From contig NZ_CP047173.1 in the NCBI RefSeq assembly GCF_009834185.1, forward strand, positions 3,782,001 through 3,846,000: 64,000 nt of DNA, given 5' to 3'. Both the position numbers and the translations under genes were made by a program. The notes under the pieces are model-generated. The model made no database searches, was not told where the DNA came from, and saw nothing but the letters and a program-made list of their open reading frames with translations. The first letter of the stretch is position 1; every line of letters begins with the position of its first letter. This document shows positions 40,912 to 51,171 of the stretch, in pieces. The DNA comes from Rathayibacter sp. VKM Ac-2760. GTDB lineage: Bacteria; Actinomycetota; Actinomycetes; Actinomycetales; Microbacteriaceae.

Positions 40912-41943
40912 GTGCCGCTCATCCGCCTCGCCGACGTGAGCAAGGTCTACCCGCCGCTCGCGCGCGGCGCTTCCGCCCTGACCGCCGTGGACGGCGTCAG
41001 CCTCGACATCGAGGCCGGCGACGTCTACGGCGTGATCGGCTACTCCGGCGCCGGCAAGAGCACGCTGGCGCGCCTGATCAACGCCCTCGAGCCCGCCACC
41101 GGCGGCAGCATCCAGATCGACGGCCGCGAGATCGTCGGGCTGCCCGAGCGCGAGCTGCGCCGGCTGCGGCTCGGGATCGGGATGATCTTCCAGCAGTTCA
41201 ACCTCTTCGGCTCCAAGACCGTCGAGCAGAACGTCGCCTACCCGCTGCAGGTCGCCGGAACTCCGCGCGCCGAGCTGCGCGCCCGCGTCGACGAGATGCT
41301 CCGCTTCGTCGGCCTCTCCGACAAGGCGCGCAGCCACCCGGAGCAGCTCTCCGGCGGTCAGAAGCAGCGCGTCGGCATCGCCCGCGCCCTCGCCGCCTCG
41401 CCCGGCATCCTGCTCGCCGACGAGGCGACCAGCGCGCTCGACCCCGACACCACCGGCGAGGTGCTCGCGCTGCTGCGCCGCATCAACGAGGAGCTCGGGG
41501 TCACCATCGTCGTCATCACGCACGAGATGGACGTGGTGCAGCAGCTCGCGACGAAGGTCGCGGTGATGGAGGCGGGCCGCATCGTCGAGCGGGGCCCCGT
41601 CTTCGACGTGTTCTCGGCGCCGCGCGAGGCGGTGACCCGCCGCTTCGTCTCCACGGTCGTCCGGACCGTGCCGTCGCCGGAGGAGGCGGCCGTGCTGCGC
41701 GCGCGCCACCGCGGCCGCCTCGTCACGCTGTCCTTCTCGGACGGCTCCGCCTCGCAGGGCGACGTCTTCGCCGAGATCGCGCAGGCCGGCGTGCCGCTCG
41801 AGCTGGTCTACGGCGGCATCACGGACGTCCGCGGTCGCGCCTTCGGCCACCTCACCGTCGCGCTCGACGCCGCCGACGACGTGATCGACCCGCTGCTGGC
41901 CCGCCTCGGCGCCCGCGTCGCCCTCACGGAGGTGCCCCGATGA
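40912..41943 (+). CDS. metN: Methionine ABC transporter ATP-binding protein (MetN)
   Basis: 343 residues. Walker A GYSGAGKST, Q-loop IFQQFNLFGSKT, signature LSGGQKQRVGIARAL, Walker B ILLADEATSALD and switch ITHEMDVV are complete. The C-terminal 80 residues (from about 260) form the NIL domain that binds methionine and gives trans-inhibition (VLRARHRGRLVTLSF ... DVFAEIAQAGVPLELVYGG). The GTG start with AAGGAAG upstream is chosen; its stop overlaps the metI start (ATGA). Confidence 0.93.
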   Translation: MPLIRLADVSKVYPPLARGASALTAVDGVSLDIEAGDVYGVIGYSGAGKSTLARLINALEPATGGSIQIDGREIVGLPERELRRLRLGIGMIFQQFNLFGSKTVEQNVAYPLQVAGTPRAELRARVDEMLRFVGLSDKARSHPEQLSGGQKQRVGIARALAASPGILLADEATSALDPDTTGEVLALLRRINEELGVTIVVITHEMDVVQQLATKVAVMEAGRIVERGPVFDVFSAPREAVTRRFVSTVVRTVPSPEEAAVLRARHRGRLVTLSFSDGSASQGDVFAEIAQAGVPLELVYGGITDVRGRAFGHLTVALDAADDVIDPLLARLGARVALTEVPR

Positions 41944-42599
41944 ACGAGCTCATCCCCCTGCTGCCCAAGCTCGCCGAGGCGACCGGGCAGACCCTCTACA
42001 TCGTGGCGTTCAGCCTGCTCTTCGGCGGGCTCGGCGGCCTGCTGATCGGGCTCGGCCTCGCCGTCACCCGCGGCGGCGCGCTCTACGCGAACCGCTTCGT
42101 CTTCGGCCTGCTGAACGTGATCGTCAACGTCTTCCGGCCGATCCCGTTCATCATCTTCATCGCCGCCGCGCAGCCGCTGGCCCGCCTCGTGGTCGGCTCC
42201 GGCATCGGCACCGACGCGATCATCTTCTCGCTGTCGCTCGCCGCCGCCTTCGGCATCGGCCGCATCGTCGAGCAGAACCTGCTGACCGTGCAGCCCGGCG
42301 TGATCGAGGCCGCGCGCTCGGTCGGCGCGAGCCGGTTCCGGATCGTCCGCACGGTCCTGCTGCCCGAGGCGCTCGGCCCGCTGATCCTCGGCTACACCTT
42401 CGTCTTCGTCGCGATCATCGACATGTCGGCCGTCGCCGGCTACATCGGCGCCGGCGGCCTCGGCACCTTCGCGATCCAGTACGGCTACCGCCAGTTCGAG
42501 CCGGTCGTCACCTGGGCGGCCGTGCTCGTCATCATCGTGATCGTGCAGCTCGTCCAGCTGCTCGGCAACGTCCTGGCCCGCCGCGTCCTCCGCCGCTGA
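41940..42599 (+). CDS. metI: Methionine ABC transporter permease (MetI)
   Basis: 219 residues with five to six transmembrane helices. The permease core EAARSVGASRFRIVRTVLLP (EAA loop) and the preceding NVFRPIPFIIFIAAAQPL are typical of MetI. It forms the membrane channel with MetN. Its start is embedded in the metN stop. Its 3' end is followed by a palindromic repeat shared with the convergent helicase gene. Confidence 0.93.
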   Translation: MNELIPLLPKLAEATGQTLYIVAFSLLFGGLGGLLIGLGLAVTRGGALYANRFVFGLLNVIVNVFRPIPFIIFIAAAQPLARLVVGSGIGTDAIIFSLSLAAAFGIGRIVEQNLLTVQPGVIEAARSVGASRFRIVRTVLLPEALGPLILGYTFVFVAIIDMSAVAGYIGAGGLGTFAIQYGYRQFEPVVTWAAVLVIIVIVQLVQLLGNVLARRVLRR

Positions 42600-42615
42600 C
42601 CCCCCTTTTCCACCT

Positions 42616-42678
42616 CCGCGAGATGCCACTTGTGTACGCGACACGCCGTGAAAGGCGTGCACAAGTGGCATCTCGCGG
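42616..42678. repeat. 63-bp palindromic repeat, copy 4
   Basis: Same 16-bp arms and CGACACGCCG loop core; here the stem extends (CTTGTG ... CACAAG). It occupies most of the space between convergent metI and the helicase gene, so it may serve as a bidirectional terminator. Confidence 0.95.
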
Positions 42679-42695
42679 AGGAGAGGGGGCAGGGG

Positions 42696-44636
<1,941 letters not shown>

Positions 44637-44773
44637 AGTGCAACGGTAGGCCGTCGGAGGCGCGCGCAGGCGCAGAACCGGCCTCTCAGCGGGCTTTCCC
44701 GCCGGATCCGGGCCTGTGGAGGCGCTCCCGGGCGGTCCGGGGACGCGAGCCGGGGCGCCCTAGCGGTCCGGCG

Positions 44774-45874
44774 TCAGTAGAACTCGACGGTGTCGACGCG
44801 GTTGATCAGCTCCTCGCCGTCGAGGAAGCGGGTGGCGTTGCGGGCGAAGAGCTCGGCGATCAGGCGGTCCTCGGCCGCGTTCAGCGCCGCGGTGTGCGGG
44901 CTGATCAGCACGCTCGGGTGGCTCCAGAGCGGGCTGACCTGCGCGAGCGGCTCCTCCGCGACCACGTCGAGGGCCGCGAAGCCGACGCGGCCGTCCTCGA
45001 GTGCGGTGAGCAGCGCGTCCTCGTCGATCACGGTGCCGCGGCCGACGCTGACGAGCGTCGCTCCGGGGCGCAGCGCGGCGAAGAACTCGGCGCCGACGAG
45101 CTTCTCGGTCTGCTCGGTGCCGGGGAGCGTGACGACGACCCCGTCGATCCGCCGGGCGACGTCGGCGATCGCCGACGGCTGCACGATCTCGTCGACGTGC
45201 TCGACGGCGCTCTCGTGCCGGCTCGTCCCGATCACCCGGGCGCCCAGGGCCTGGAGCTTCTGCGCGGTCGCGCGGCCGATCGTGCCGAGCCCGACGATCA
45301 GGATCGTCTGCTCCGAGAGCAGCCCCATCGTCCAGCGCGACCCCCACTCCCGCGCACCCTGCAGCGACTGCAGCTTCGGCAGCGACTTCGCGCCGGCCAG
45401 CAGGCCGAAGAGCGAGAACTCGGCCAGCGGATCGGAGTGCACACCCGCCGAGGTCGAGAACGCGACCCGCGCGAGCTGCTCCTCGCTCAGCCCGGCCTTC
45501 TTCACCTGCGCGCCACCGCCCGCGGGCATCGTCTGCACCCAGCGGAGCGCCGGGTTCGCGGCGACCGTGCGGGCGAGCTCCGACGGCGTCTCGTCCGGGA
45601 TCCCGTAGAGCACCTCGGCCGAGTCGACCAGCGCCTCGAACGCCGCCTGCTGCTCGGCCGTCCGCCGGAACGCCGGGTCGCCGGGGTGATCGCCCGGGTG
45701 ACGCATCGGCGGCAGCAGGCTCTGATCGGCGACGAAGTCGATCCGCGGCTCCAGCTCGACCACGCGCGCGATCAGCTCGTCGCTGATCGGGGAGGCGGCG
45801 ATGACGCGGAGGCGTCCGGGCCGCGTCCGTCCGGACCCCGTCTCTCCCGGGGTCGTCGGTCCTGGCTGGCTCAC
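44774..45874 (-). CDS. D-isomer-specific 2-hydroxyacid dehydrogenase
   Basis: 366 residues. The NAD-binding half has ILIVGLGTIGRATAQKLQAL with TSRHES as the cofactor-binding strand end, DGVVVTLPGTEQTEKLVG, LVSVGRGTVIDEDALLTAL and the ISPHTAALNAAED catalytic histidine loop; the arginine and glutamate partners lie in SVGRG and DVVAEEPL. It reduces 2-oxoacids or oxidises 2-hydroxyacids in the cytosol; the substrate is unknown. The start is GTG at 45874 with GAAGGGA 7 nt upstream, giving SQPGPTT at the N-terminus; the open frame continues upstream but is not supported. It runs towards the helicase gene 137 bp away. Confidence 0.88.
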   Translation of the reverse strand: MSQPGPTTPGETGSGRTRPGRLRVIAASPISDELIARVVELEPRIDFVADQSLLPPMRHPGDHPGDPAFRRTAEQQAAFEALVDSAEVLYGIPDETPSELARTVAANPALRWVQTMPAGGGAQVKKAGLSEEQLARVAFSTSAGVHSDPLAEFSLFGLLAGAKSLPKLQSLQGAREWGSRWTMGLLSEQTILIVGLGTIGRATAQKLQALGARVIGTSRHESAVEHVDEIVQPSAIADVARRIDGVVVTLPGTEQTEKLVGAEFFAALRPGATLVSVGRGTVIDEDALLTALEDGRVGFAALDVVAEEPLAQVSPLWSHPSVLISPHTAALNAAEDRLIAELFARNATRFLDGEELINRVDTVEFY

Positions 45875-46144
45875 GGGGGTCCCTTCGAGCGGCGGGCGGG
45901 GGGCCGCGGGTGTCGCCGCGGACACCGTCCAGCGTACTGAGCGGTCCCGAGCCCCGGGATCGCCGGCTGATCGCGCCCGGATCGCGGGACGCAACCCCTT
46001 CCCCGCCCCGGTTGCTGTGGATGTCCGCGTCGCCCGCCGTCAGTTCCCGAGCCGCCGCCTGGACGAACGGTGAGCGCGCGGGGCGGACGAGGACGCCCGG
46101 CCTAGCGTGAGCGGATCGGAACAACGATCGAAGGAGACCGGATC

Positions 46145-46504
46145 ATGACGGCAGCAGGAGTGGCGACGGTATGGGTGCCGGTCGAGGACATGGAGCGGGC
46201 GGTCGCGTTCTACCGCGACACCCTCGGCCTCGAGGTGAAGAGCACGTCGAGCGACTGGTCGGAGCTGGACGCGAACGGCCTGATGATCGGGCTGAACGCG
46301 CGTGAGTCCGCCTCGGTCTCGCAGAGCGGCGGAGCGGTCGTCTCGTTCCAGCCCGACGGCAGCATCGAGGACGAGCTGGAGCGGCTGAAGGCCCGCGGCG
46401 CCTCCATCGAGGGCGAGATCAGCGATCACGAGTGGGGCCGCATCCTCCCCTTCAAGGACTCCGAGGGCAACGACCTCCAGTACTACACGCCGCCGAAGGA
46501 CTGA
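46145..46504 (+). CDS. VOC-family (glyoxalase/bleomycin-resistance-like) protein
   Basis: 119 residues, a single vicinal-oxygen-chelate module: VWVPVEDMERAVAFYRDTLG at the start, LMIGLNARES, and PFKDSEGNDLQYYTP near the end. The glutamine/glutamate/histidine metal positions are incomplete (Val replaces the first His), so it may be a binding or resistance protein rather than an enzyme. GAAGGAG stands 8 nt before the ATG. It ends in a strong bidirectional hairpin. Confidence 0.85.
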   Translation: MTAAGVATVWVPVEDMERAVAFYRDTLGLEVKSTSSDWSELDANGLMIGLNARESASVSQSGGAVVSFQPDGSIEDELERLKARGASIEGEISDHEWGRILPFKDSEGNDLQYYTPPKD

Positions 46505-46526
46505 CGAAAGCACCAGCACCAGCACC

Positions 46527-46565
46527 GACGGCGCGGAGGCGGGCACGAGCCCCCTCCGCGCCGTC
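46527..46565. terminator. Bidirectional terminator-like hairpin
   Basis: GACGGCGCGGAGG pairs perfectly with CCTCCGCGCCGTC (13 bp, 13-nt loop) in the 67-bp gap between the convergent VOC and histidine kinase genes. Confidence 0.7.
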
Positions 46566-46571
46566 GCCGCG

Positions 46572-47723
46572 TCAGGCCGCGGTGCGCAGCGGCAGGCGGC
46601 CGGCGAGGCGCGCGCCGCCCAGCGCGGCGGAGGGGGCCAGCTCGACCGAGCCTCCGTAGACCGCGAACTGGCGGGAGAGCCGCTCGAGGCCCGAGAGCGC
46701 GACGGGGGCGGCGAGGCCGCGGCCGTCGTCGTCGAGACCGACGATCACGGCGGCCTGCGCGGCGTCGCGGGCGACGTCCAGCCGCAGGTGCACGGCCCGG
46801 GCGCCGCCGTGCTTGAGGGCGTTGGTGAGCGCCTCCTCGATCAGCCGCACCAGCAGCACCCGCTGCTCCACCGGGAGCGAGGCCGCCTCGACCTCGGCGT
46901 AGCCGGCGTCCACGTCGAGGTCGACCGCGATCTCGGCCGGCAGCCGCGAGAGCAGATCGCGCACCGCCGCCACCAGTCCGTGCTCGATGTCGACCGGATA
47001 GAGGGCGCCGCTGACCGCGCGCACCTCCTGCTCGCGGAGCTCGTCGAGCCGCTCCGCGATGCCGCCGAGCCGCTCCGACACGGCGGAGGAGGCGGGAGTC
47101 GCGGCCACCGCGCGCAGCTCCGCCGTCAGCACCACCAGCGTGTTCTGCAGTCGCCCGTGCAGGCCCTGCGCCACCTCGCGGCGGACCCGCAGCTCCTCCT
47201 GCTGGAGCGCCTGCACGGCCTCGACCGCCTGCAGCAGCACGCGTGCGTGGTCCCGCTCCTTCTCGCGCACGCGGCGGGCGGCCCCGACCAGCAGGAAGCC
47301 GAACCCGACGACCAGCCCGACGACGACCGCACCGACGACGAGCTCGACCACGAGGGCGTCGAGCGCGGTCGGCGGGTAGACACCCACGAGCAGCTGCAGC
47401 CCGACCCGCACCAGGGCCACGACCGCGCCGATCGCCGCCGTGAGCAGCGGCCGCCCGAGACGCGCCCGGCGCTCGGGGCGCAGGACGGTCACCAGTCCGA
47501 CCGCGACGCCGATCGCCGAGACGTTGACGATCACCCGCACCACGACGTCCACGACCGGGCCGCCCTGGACGCCCCGCACGGTCTGCGAGAGCATCCCGAG
47601 GGCGAACACCGCCTGCGTCGCGGCGAGCACCGAGAGCACGCCGCCGAGGAGGCCGACCGTCGAGCGCAGGATCCGGTTGTCCTCCGCGTCGTCCGCCCGC
47701 TGCGGCCGCGAGTCGTCGGTCAT
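46572..47723 (-). CDS. Sensor histidine kinase (NarL-partner type)
   Basis: 383 residues. Four or five transmembrane helices (about 20-150) form the sensor part. A coiled-coil region (ARVLLQAVEAVQALQQEELR) leads to the dimerisation/phosphoacceptor helix GLHGRLQNTLVVLTAEL with the His, and the ATPase domain has the N-box RLIEEALTNALKHGG and the glycine-rich GLDDDGRGLAAP. The signal is unknown; membrane or envelope state is a common input for this class. It is co-translated with the response regulator (ATGA overlap). Confidence 0.88.
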   Translation of the reverse strand: MTDDSRPQRADDAEDNRILRSTVGLLGGVLSVLAATQAVFALGMLSQTVRGVQGGPVVDVVVRVIVNVSAIGVAVGLVTVLRPERRARLGRPLLTAAIGAVVALVRVGLQLLVGVYPPTALDALVVELVVGAVVVGLVVGFGFLLVGAARRVREKERDHARVLLQAVEAVQALQQEELRVRREVAQGLHGRLQNTLVVLTAELRAVAATPASSAVSERLGGIAERLDELREQEVRAVSGALYPVDIEHGLVAAVRDLLSRLPAEIAVDLDVDAGYAEVEAASLPVEQRVLLVRLIEEALTNALKHGGARAVHLRLDVARDAAQAAVIVGLDDDGRGLAAPVALSGLERLSRQFAVYGGSVELAPSAALGGARLAGRLPLRTAA

Positions 47724-48385
47724 CGGGTGTGCTCCAGGAACTGCAGCGTCGCCTCCACGCGCGGATTGCGCGTGCCGTCCGAGCGGAGGGAGAGCGCTGC
47801 GTAGAGGGCGTTGACGTGGTTGTCGACGGAGCGGACGGCGATGCCGAGCCGCTCGGCGATCGCCGCATTGGTGAGGCCGGACGCGAGCGCGGCGAGCACC
47901 TCGTACTGGCGGGGGCTGAGGGCGGCGACGGGCGAGCTCCGGCGGGCGGTGCGGCCGGCGACCAGCGCGGGATCGAGCACGGTGCGGCCGTCGAGGGTCG
48001 CCCGGATCGCGGTGAGCAGCGCGGGCGCCGAGAGGGAGGAGGACTTGGAGAGGTAGCTCCAGCCGCGCACCTCGGCCCGGTCGAGCCGGAGGAAGCGGTG
48101 CATCGAGTCGACGGCGGAGAGGAGCACGACGGCGAGCTCCGGGGCCTGGGCGCGCAGCTCGCGGCCGAGCTCGATGCCGTCGCCGTCGCCCAGCTCGATG
48201 TCGACGACCGCGACGTCGAGCTCGGCCGGCCGCAGCCGCTCCCGCGCCTCGGCGGCGGAGGAGGCCTCGACGACGCTCCGGACGCCGGGCACCGCGCGCA
48301 GCAGCGAGGCGAGCATCTGCCGGTAGAGCGGCTGGTCGTCGACCACCGCCAAGCGCAGGTCGCGCACCGTCCCCGACATCGTCAC
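47720..48385 (-). CDS. LuxR/NarL-family response regulator
   Basis: 221 residues. Receiver domain: LAVVDDQPLYRQML with acidic pocket, phosphoacceptor Asp62 in AVVDIEL, and the lysine in YLSKSSS. The LuxR-type DNA-binding domain is at the C-terminus (LSPRQYEVLAALASGLTNAA and IAERLGIAVRSVDNHVNAL). It is the partner of the adjacent kinase. The start may be GTG at 48385 or ATG at 48379; neither has a clear ribosome binding site, which suggests a leaderless message. Confidence 0.9.
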   Translation of the reverse strand: MTMSGTVRDLRLAVVDDQPLYRQMLASLLRAVPGVRSVVEASSAAEARERLRPAELDVAVVDIELGDGDGIELGRELRAQAPELAVVLLSAVDSMHRFLRLDRAEVRGWSYLSKSSSLSAPALLTAIRATLDGRTVLDPALVAGRTARRSSPVAALSPRQYEVLAALASGLTNAAIAERLGIAVRSVDNHVNALYAALSLRSDGTRNPRVEATLQFLEHTR

Positions 48386-48559
48386 GTGACAGATTCTGGC
48401 CCGCGGCCGAGCGGCCGATCGCCACGGAGGCGGCCCGCGACGGCCGTCGTCCCCTGCAAAGGGGGCGTCCCCGGCCGCGCGGGGCGGGGCGGAGAGACAT
48501 GCCGTCTCGTCGCCGGGTGCGACGGCGCGGATCGGGCGCCGGTCAGCGCCGCGCTCCCG

Positions 48560-48970
48560 TCAGCGCCACGCTCCCGTGAGCACCAGCCCGAGGACCGCCG
48601 CGGCGAGCGCCGCCGCCCACATCCCGAGCCCGTAGCCGAGGCCAGCGGCCCAACGGCGCTCGAGCAGCATCCGCGCCGCGTCGACGCTCGCCGTGCTGAA
48701 GGTGGTGAAGCCGCCGAGCACGCCCGTGCCGAGCACGGCCCGCCACGGCTCGTCGACGGCGCCCGCGAGCGCCAGCCCGGTGACCACGCCGAGCAGCAGC
48801 GAGCCGGAGACGTTGATGAGGAGGGTCCCCACCGGCCAGCGCACCGGGACGAGCGTGCGGGCCGCGCCGTCGACGACGAGCCGGGCCGCGGCTCCCAGCC
48901 CGCCGGCGAGCGCCACGGCGAGGAAGAGGAGCGGCGTCACGGTGTCGATCGTCACGGCGCCGGCCGTCAC
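48560..48970 (-). CDS. crcB: CrcB/Fluc-family fluoride exporter (subunit 1)
   Basis: 136 residues with four transmembrane helices. Family motifs are GGLGAAARLVVDG, TLLINVSGSLLLGVVTG and GTGVLGGFTTFSTASVDAAR. Fluc proteins are dual-topology fluoride channels that lower cytoplasmic fluoride. It follows a second CrcB gene with an ATGA overlap, so the two probably form a heterodimer, as in many Gram-positive bacteria. Confidence 0.93.
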   Translation of the reverse strand: MTAGAVTIDTVTPLLFLAVALAGGLGAAARLVVDGAARTLVPVRWPVGTLLINVSGSLLLGVVTGLALAGAVDEPWRAVLGTGVLGGFTTFSTASVDAARMLLERRWAAGLGYGLGMWAAALAAAVLGLVLTGAWR

Positions 48971-49386
48971 GGCGCCACCCGGCGCCCGCGCCGACCCGCG
49001 AGCACGATGCCGAGGGCGGCCGCCGCCGTGCCGAGCACGAGCGTGATCGCGAGGTACAACACCGTCTCGCTCCAGCGGCCGCCCTCGATCAGCGCCACGG
49101 TGTCGAGGGAGAAGGTGCTGTAGGTGGTGAAGCCGCCGAGCACGCCGGTGCCGAGGAGGAGGCGGAGCGTGCGCCGCCGGCCCTCGTCCGGTCCGCGGCG
49201 GGCGAGGCCGGCGAGCAGCAGCCCGAGCAGGAAGGCGCCGACGAGGTTGACGGCGATCGTCGCGACCGGGACGACGCCGAGCGGCGGCAGGACGAGCACG
49301 GTCGCGTACCGGGCGGCCGTGCCGGCGGCACCGCCCGCCGCGACCAGGAGGATCGCCCCCGGTCGCAGGTGCAGCGGCCGCGTCAC
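48967..49386 (-). CDS. crcB: CrcB/Fluc-family fluoride exporter (subunit 2)
   Basis: 139 residues, four helices, with GGAAGTAARYATVLVLP, TIAVNLVGAFLLGLLLAG and GTGVLGGFTTYSTFSLDTVA. The GTG start overlaps the stop of the upstream universal stress protein gene as GTGA. The two CrcB proteins differ enough to be partners of opposite orientation. I looked for the fluoride riboswitch core upstream of the operon and did not see it. Confidence 0.92.
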   Translation of the reverse strand: MTRPLHLRPGAILLVAAGGAAGTAARYATVLVLPPLGVVPVATIAVNLVGAFLLGLLLAGLARRGPDEGRRRTLRLLLGTGVLGGFTTYSTFSLDTVALIEGGRWSETVLYLAITLVLGTAAAALGIVLAGRRGRRVAP

Positions 49387-49904
49387 TCCCCCGTGTCCCA
49401 GGGGACGCGGTGGCGGGTGCCCGCGTCGGCGAGCGGCACGACGAGAACGGGGCGGTGCTGGCGGTGCGCGAGGTGCACTGCGACGCTGCCGCTGAGGAAC
49501 TCGGCGATGCTCGCGAGCACTCCGGAGTCGCGGGTGCCGACCACGATCATCCGCGCGTCGACCTCCTCCGCCACGTCGGTCAGCGCGAGAGCCGGCTCGC
49601 CCTGGGTGCTGCGGAGCGTCCACTCGACGCCGCTGCCGGCGAGCAGCTCCTCGAGCGAGGCGCGCAGGCCCTCGGGCTCGGCCGGGCCGCTCCCGTCCGC
49701 GCGGCGCGGGACGAGGCCGACGGGGATGCCGCCCGTCATCGGGTCGACGTAGTCGCCGACGAGGTAAGGATCGGCCGCCACGGTGAGCAGCAGGAGCGGG
49801 ACACCGAGGCCGGAGGCGAGCTGCGCGGCGGTGCGGACGACCTCGGGACGCTGCCCGTCGACGACGCCGACGAGAACGGGTCCGGAGGGGATCGATGCGG
49901 TCAT
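49383..49904 (-). CDS. Universal stress protein (UspA family)
   Basis: 173 residues, single Usp domain: PVLVGVVDGQRPEVVRTAAQ, LASGLGVPLLLLTVAADPYL, and the ATP-binding type motif VVGTRDSG followed by FLSGSVAVHLAHRQHRPVLV. ATG at 49904 has AAGGAG 7 nt upstream and is preferred over an ATG nine codons earlier. It heads a three-gene unit with two fluoride exporters, suggesting a halide or general stress response. Confidence 0.9.
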   Translation of the reverse strand: MTASIPSGPVLVGVVDGQRPEVVRTAAQLASGLGVPLLLLTVAADPYLVGDYVDPMTGGIPVGLVPRRADGSGPAEPEGLRASLEELLAGSGVEWTLRSTQGEPALALTDVAEEVDARMIVVGTRDSGVLASIAEFLSGSVAVHLAHRQHRPVLVVPLADAGTRHRVPWDTGE

Positions 49905-50119
49905 GGGCGACTCCTTCCCTGGTGCCGCCATCCTCCCACCGGGGCGCCGGAGGCGGGCGACGCTGCGCGACGAGTTGCGTCGTGATCATTCCGTTACCGG
50001 GCCGGCCCGGGCTAGAGTGACACGTCGCCGGGCCCTGCCGGCCGTCCGAGCCACCGGTGCCGCCCCTGCACCAGCCCCAGCACCACCCCGAAGTCCGCCC
50101 ACCCGAGGAGAGCGCACGC

Positions 50120-51058
50120 GTGTCGACCACTGGCATTCCCGATCCCCAGGAGTGTCGCGACACCTCCGACGCCGCGCCCGTGCACCTCACGCGCCGTGAG
50201 GCGCGGGCCGCCGAGGCGCGGGGCGCCGAGTCCCGAGTCGCCGAGGCCCGAGTGGCCGACGTCCGCGCTGCCGAGGCCCGCGTCGCCGAGGCGCGAGCCA
50301 CCGCCGCGCCTGCTGCCCCCGCCCGCCGCGCCTCCGCCGGCAGCGCCCCGCTCAGCCGCCGGGCCCTCGGCTTCGCCACCTTCTCGATCGTCGGCGGGCT
50401 GTTCGCCACCGCGGCGATCCCCGCCTACGCCTCCCGCGGTACCGCCGGCGCCACGGCGGCCGGCACCGCCGCGAACCGCGTCGGCCTGCAGAACCTCACC
50501 GTCTCGTCGGAGGCGACCGGCCAGACCGCCGTCCGCGACGCGTTCGCCGCGCCCACCCAGGCCCAGCTCGACGAGGCGAGCCGCCAGGCCGCCGTGCTCT
50601 CCTCCTCGAACGGCGGCGGCTTCAGCACCGTGCAGACCCGCGCGGCCGGCGACGACTACCCGTGGCCGTCCGAGACCATCGACGACAACGGCGGCGGCCT
50701 CTCCCCGCTCGGCTACTACTACCGCGAGTGCGTCGACTTCGTCGCCTGGCGCCTCAACCGCGACGCCGGCGCGGCCGCCGCGCCGTGGAAGTACACCTGG
50801 GGGAACATCACCCCGCTCGGCGGCAGCGCCTGGGAGTGGCCGGACAACTGGGCCGCGAAGGGCTGGGCCACCAGCGCCGTGCCGATCGTCGGCTCCGTCG
50901 CCTGGTGGACCTACAACCACGTCTCCTACGTGCAGCAGGTGAACGGCGACGGCACCGTGCTCCTCGAGGAGTACAACTACGGCGGCCGCCACAGCTACGT
51001 CACCCGCACCTTCCCCACGGCGCAGGTCCCCCTCTTCCTCTACCCGCCGGCCCTGTAG
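50120..51058 (+). CDS. Tat-exported CHAP-domain cell-wall hydrolase with N-terminal Ala/Glu/Arg repeat
   Basis: 312 residues. Residues 25-62 are heptad-like EARVAEARVA repeats (cytoplasmic or coiled coil). A twin-arginine motif LSRRALGF at 78-85 leads into a hydrophobic stretch to about residue 103, so the signal or anchor lies unusually far from the start. The C-terminal CHAP amidase/peptidase domain has catalytic Cys204 (YYRECVDFVAWRLN) and His267 (TYNHVSYVQQ) and the usual acidic residue downstream (EEYNYGG). It probably cuts peptidoglycan during growth or division. The GTG at 50120 is chosen with GAGGAG 8-9 nt upstream. Divergent from the Usp/CrcB unit. Confidence 0.86.
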   Translation: MSTTGIPDPQECRDTSDAAPVHLTRREARAAEARGAESRVAEARVADVRAAEARVAEARATAAPAAPARRASAGSAPLSRRALGFATFSIVGGLFATAAIPAYASRGTAGATAAGTAANRVGLQNLTVSSEATGQTAVRDAFAAPTQAQLDEASRQAAVLSSSNGGGFSTVQTRAAGDDYPWPSETIDDNGGGLSPLGYYYRECVDFVAWRLNRDAGAAAAPWKYTWGNITPLGGSAWEWPDNWAAKGWATSAVPIVGSVAWWTYNHVSYVQQVNGDGTVLLEEYNYGGRHSYVTRTFPTAQVPLFLYPPAL

Positions 51059-51071
51059 CGGCACCGCCCCT

Positions 51072-51134
51072 CCGCGAGATGCCACTTGTGCGCGCCGCCG
51101 ACGGCGTGTCGCGCTCACAAGTGGCATCTCGCGA
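51072..51134. repeat. 63-bp palindromic repeat, copy 5 (opposite orientation)
   Basis: Arms as in the other copies (outermost base of one arm changed), but the loop core reads CGGCGTGTCG, the complement of CGACACGCCG, so this copy is inverted. It lies 13 bp after the CHAP gene stop. Confidence 0.94.
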
Positions 51135-51171
51135 GGCGAGGGGAGGGGAAGGGCGGCGCGCGGCGGCTGGC

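Noticed and set aside
49905..50119. Fluoride riboswitch upstream of the Usp/CrcB unit.
   Set aside because: The conserved GGNGAUGG and GAUGGC-type core could not be found on the minus strand.
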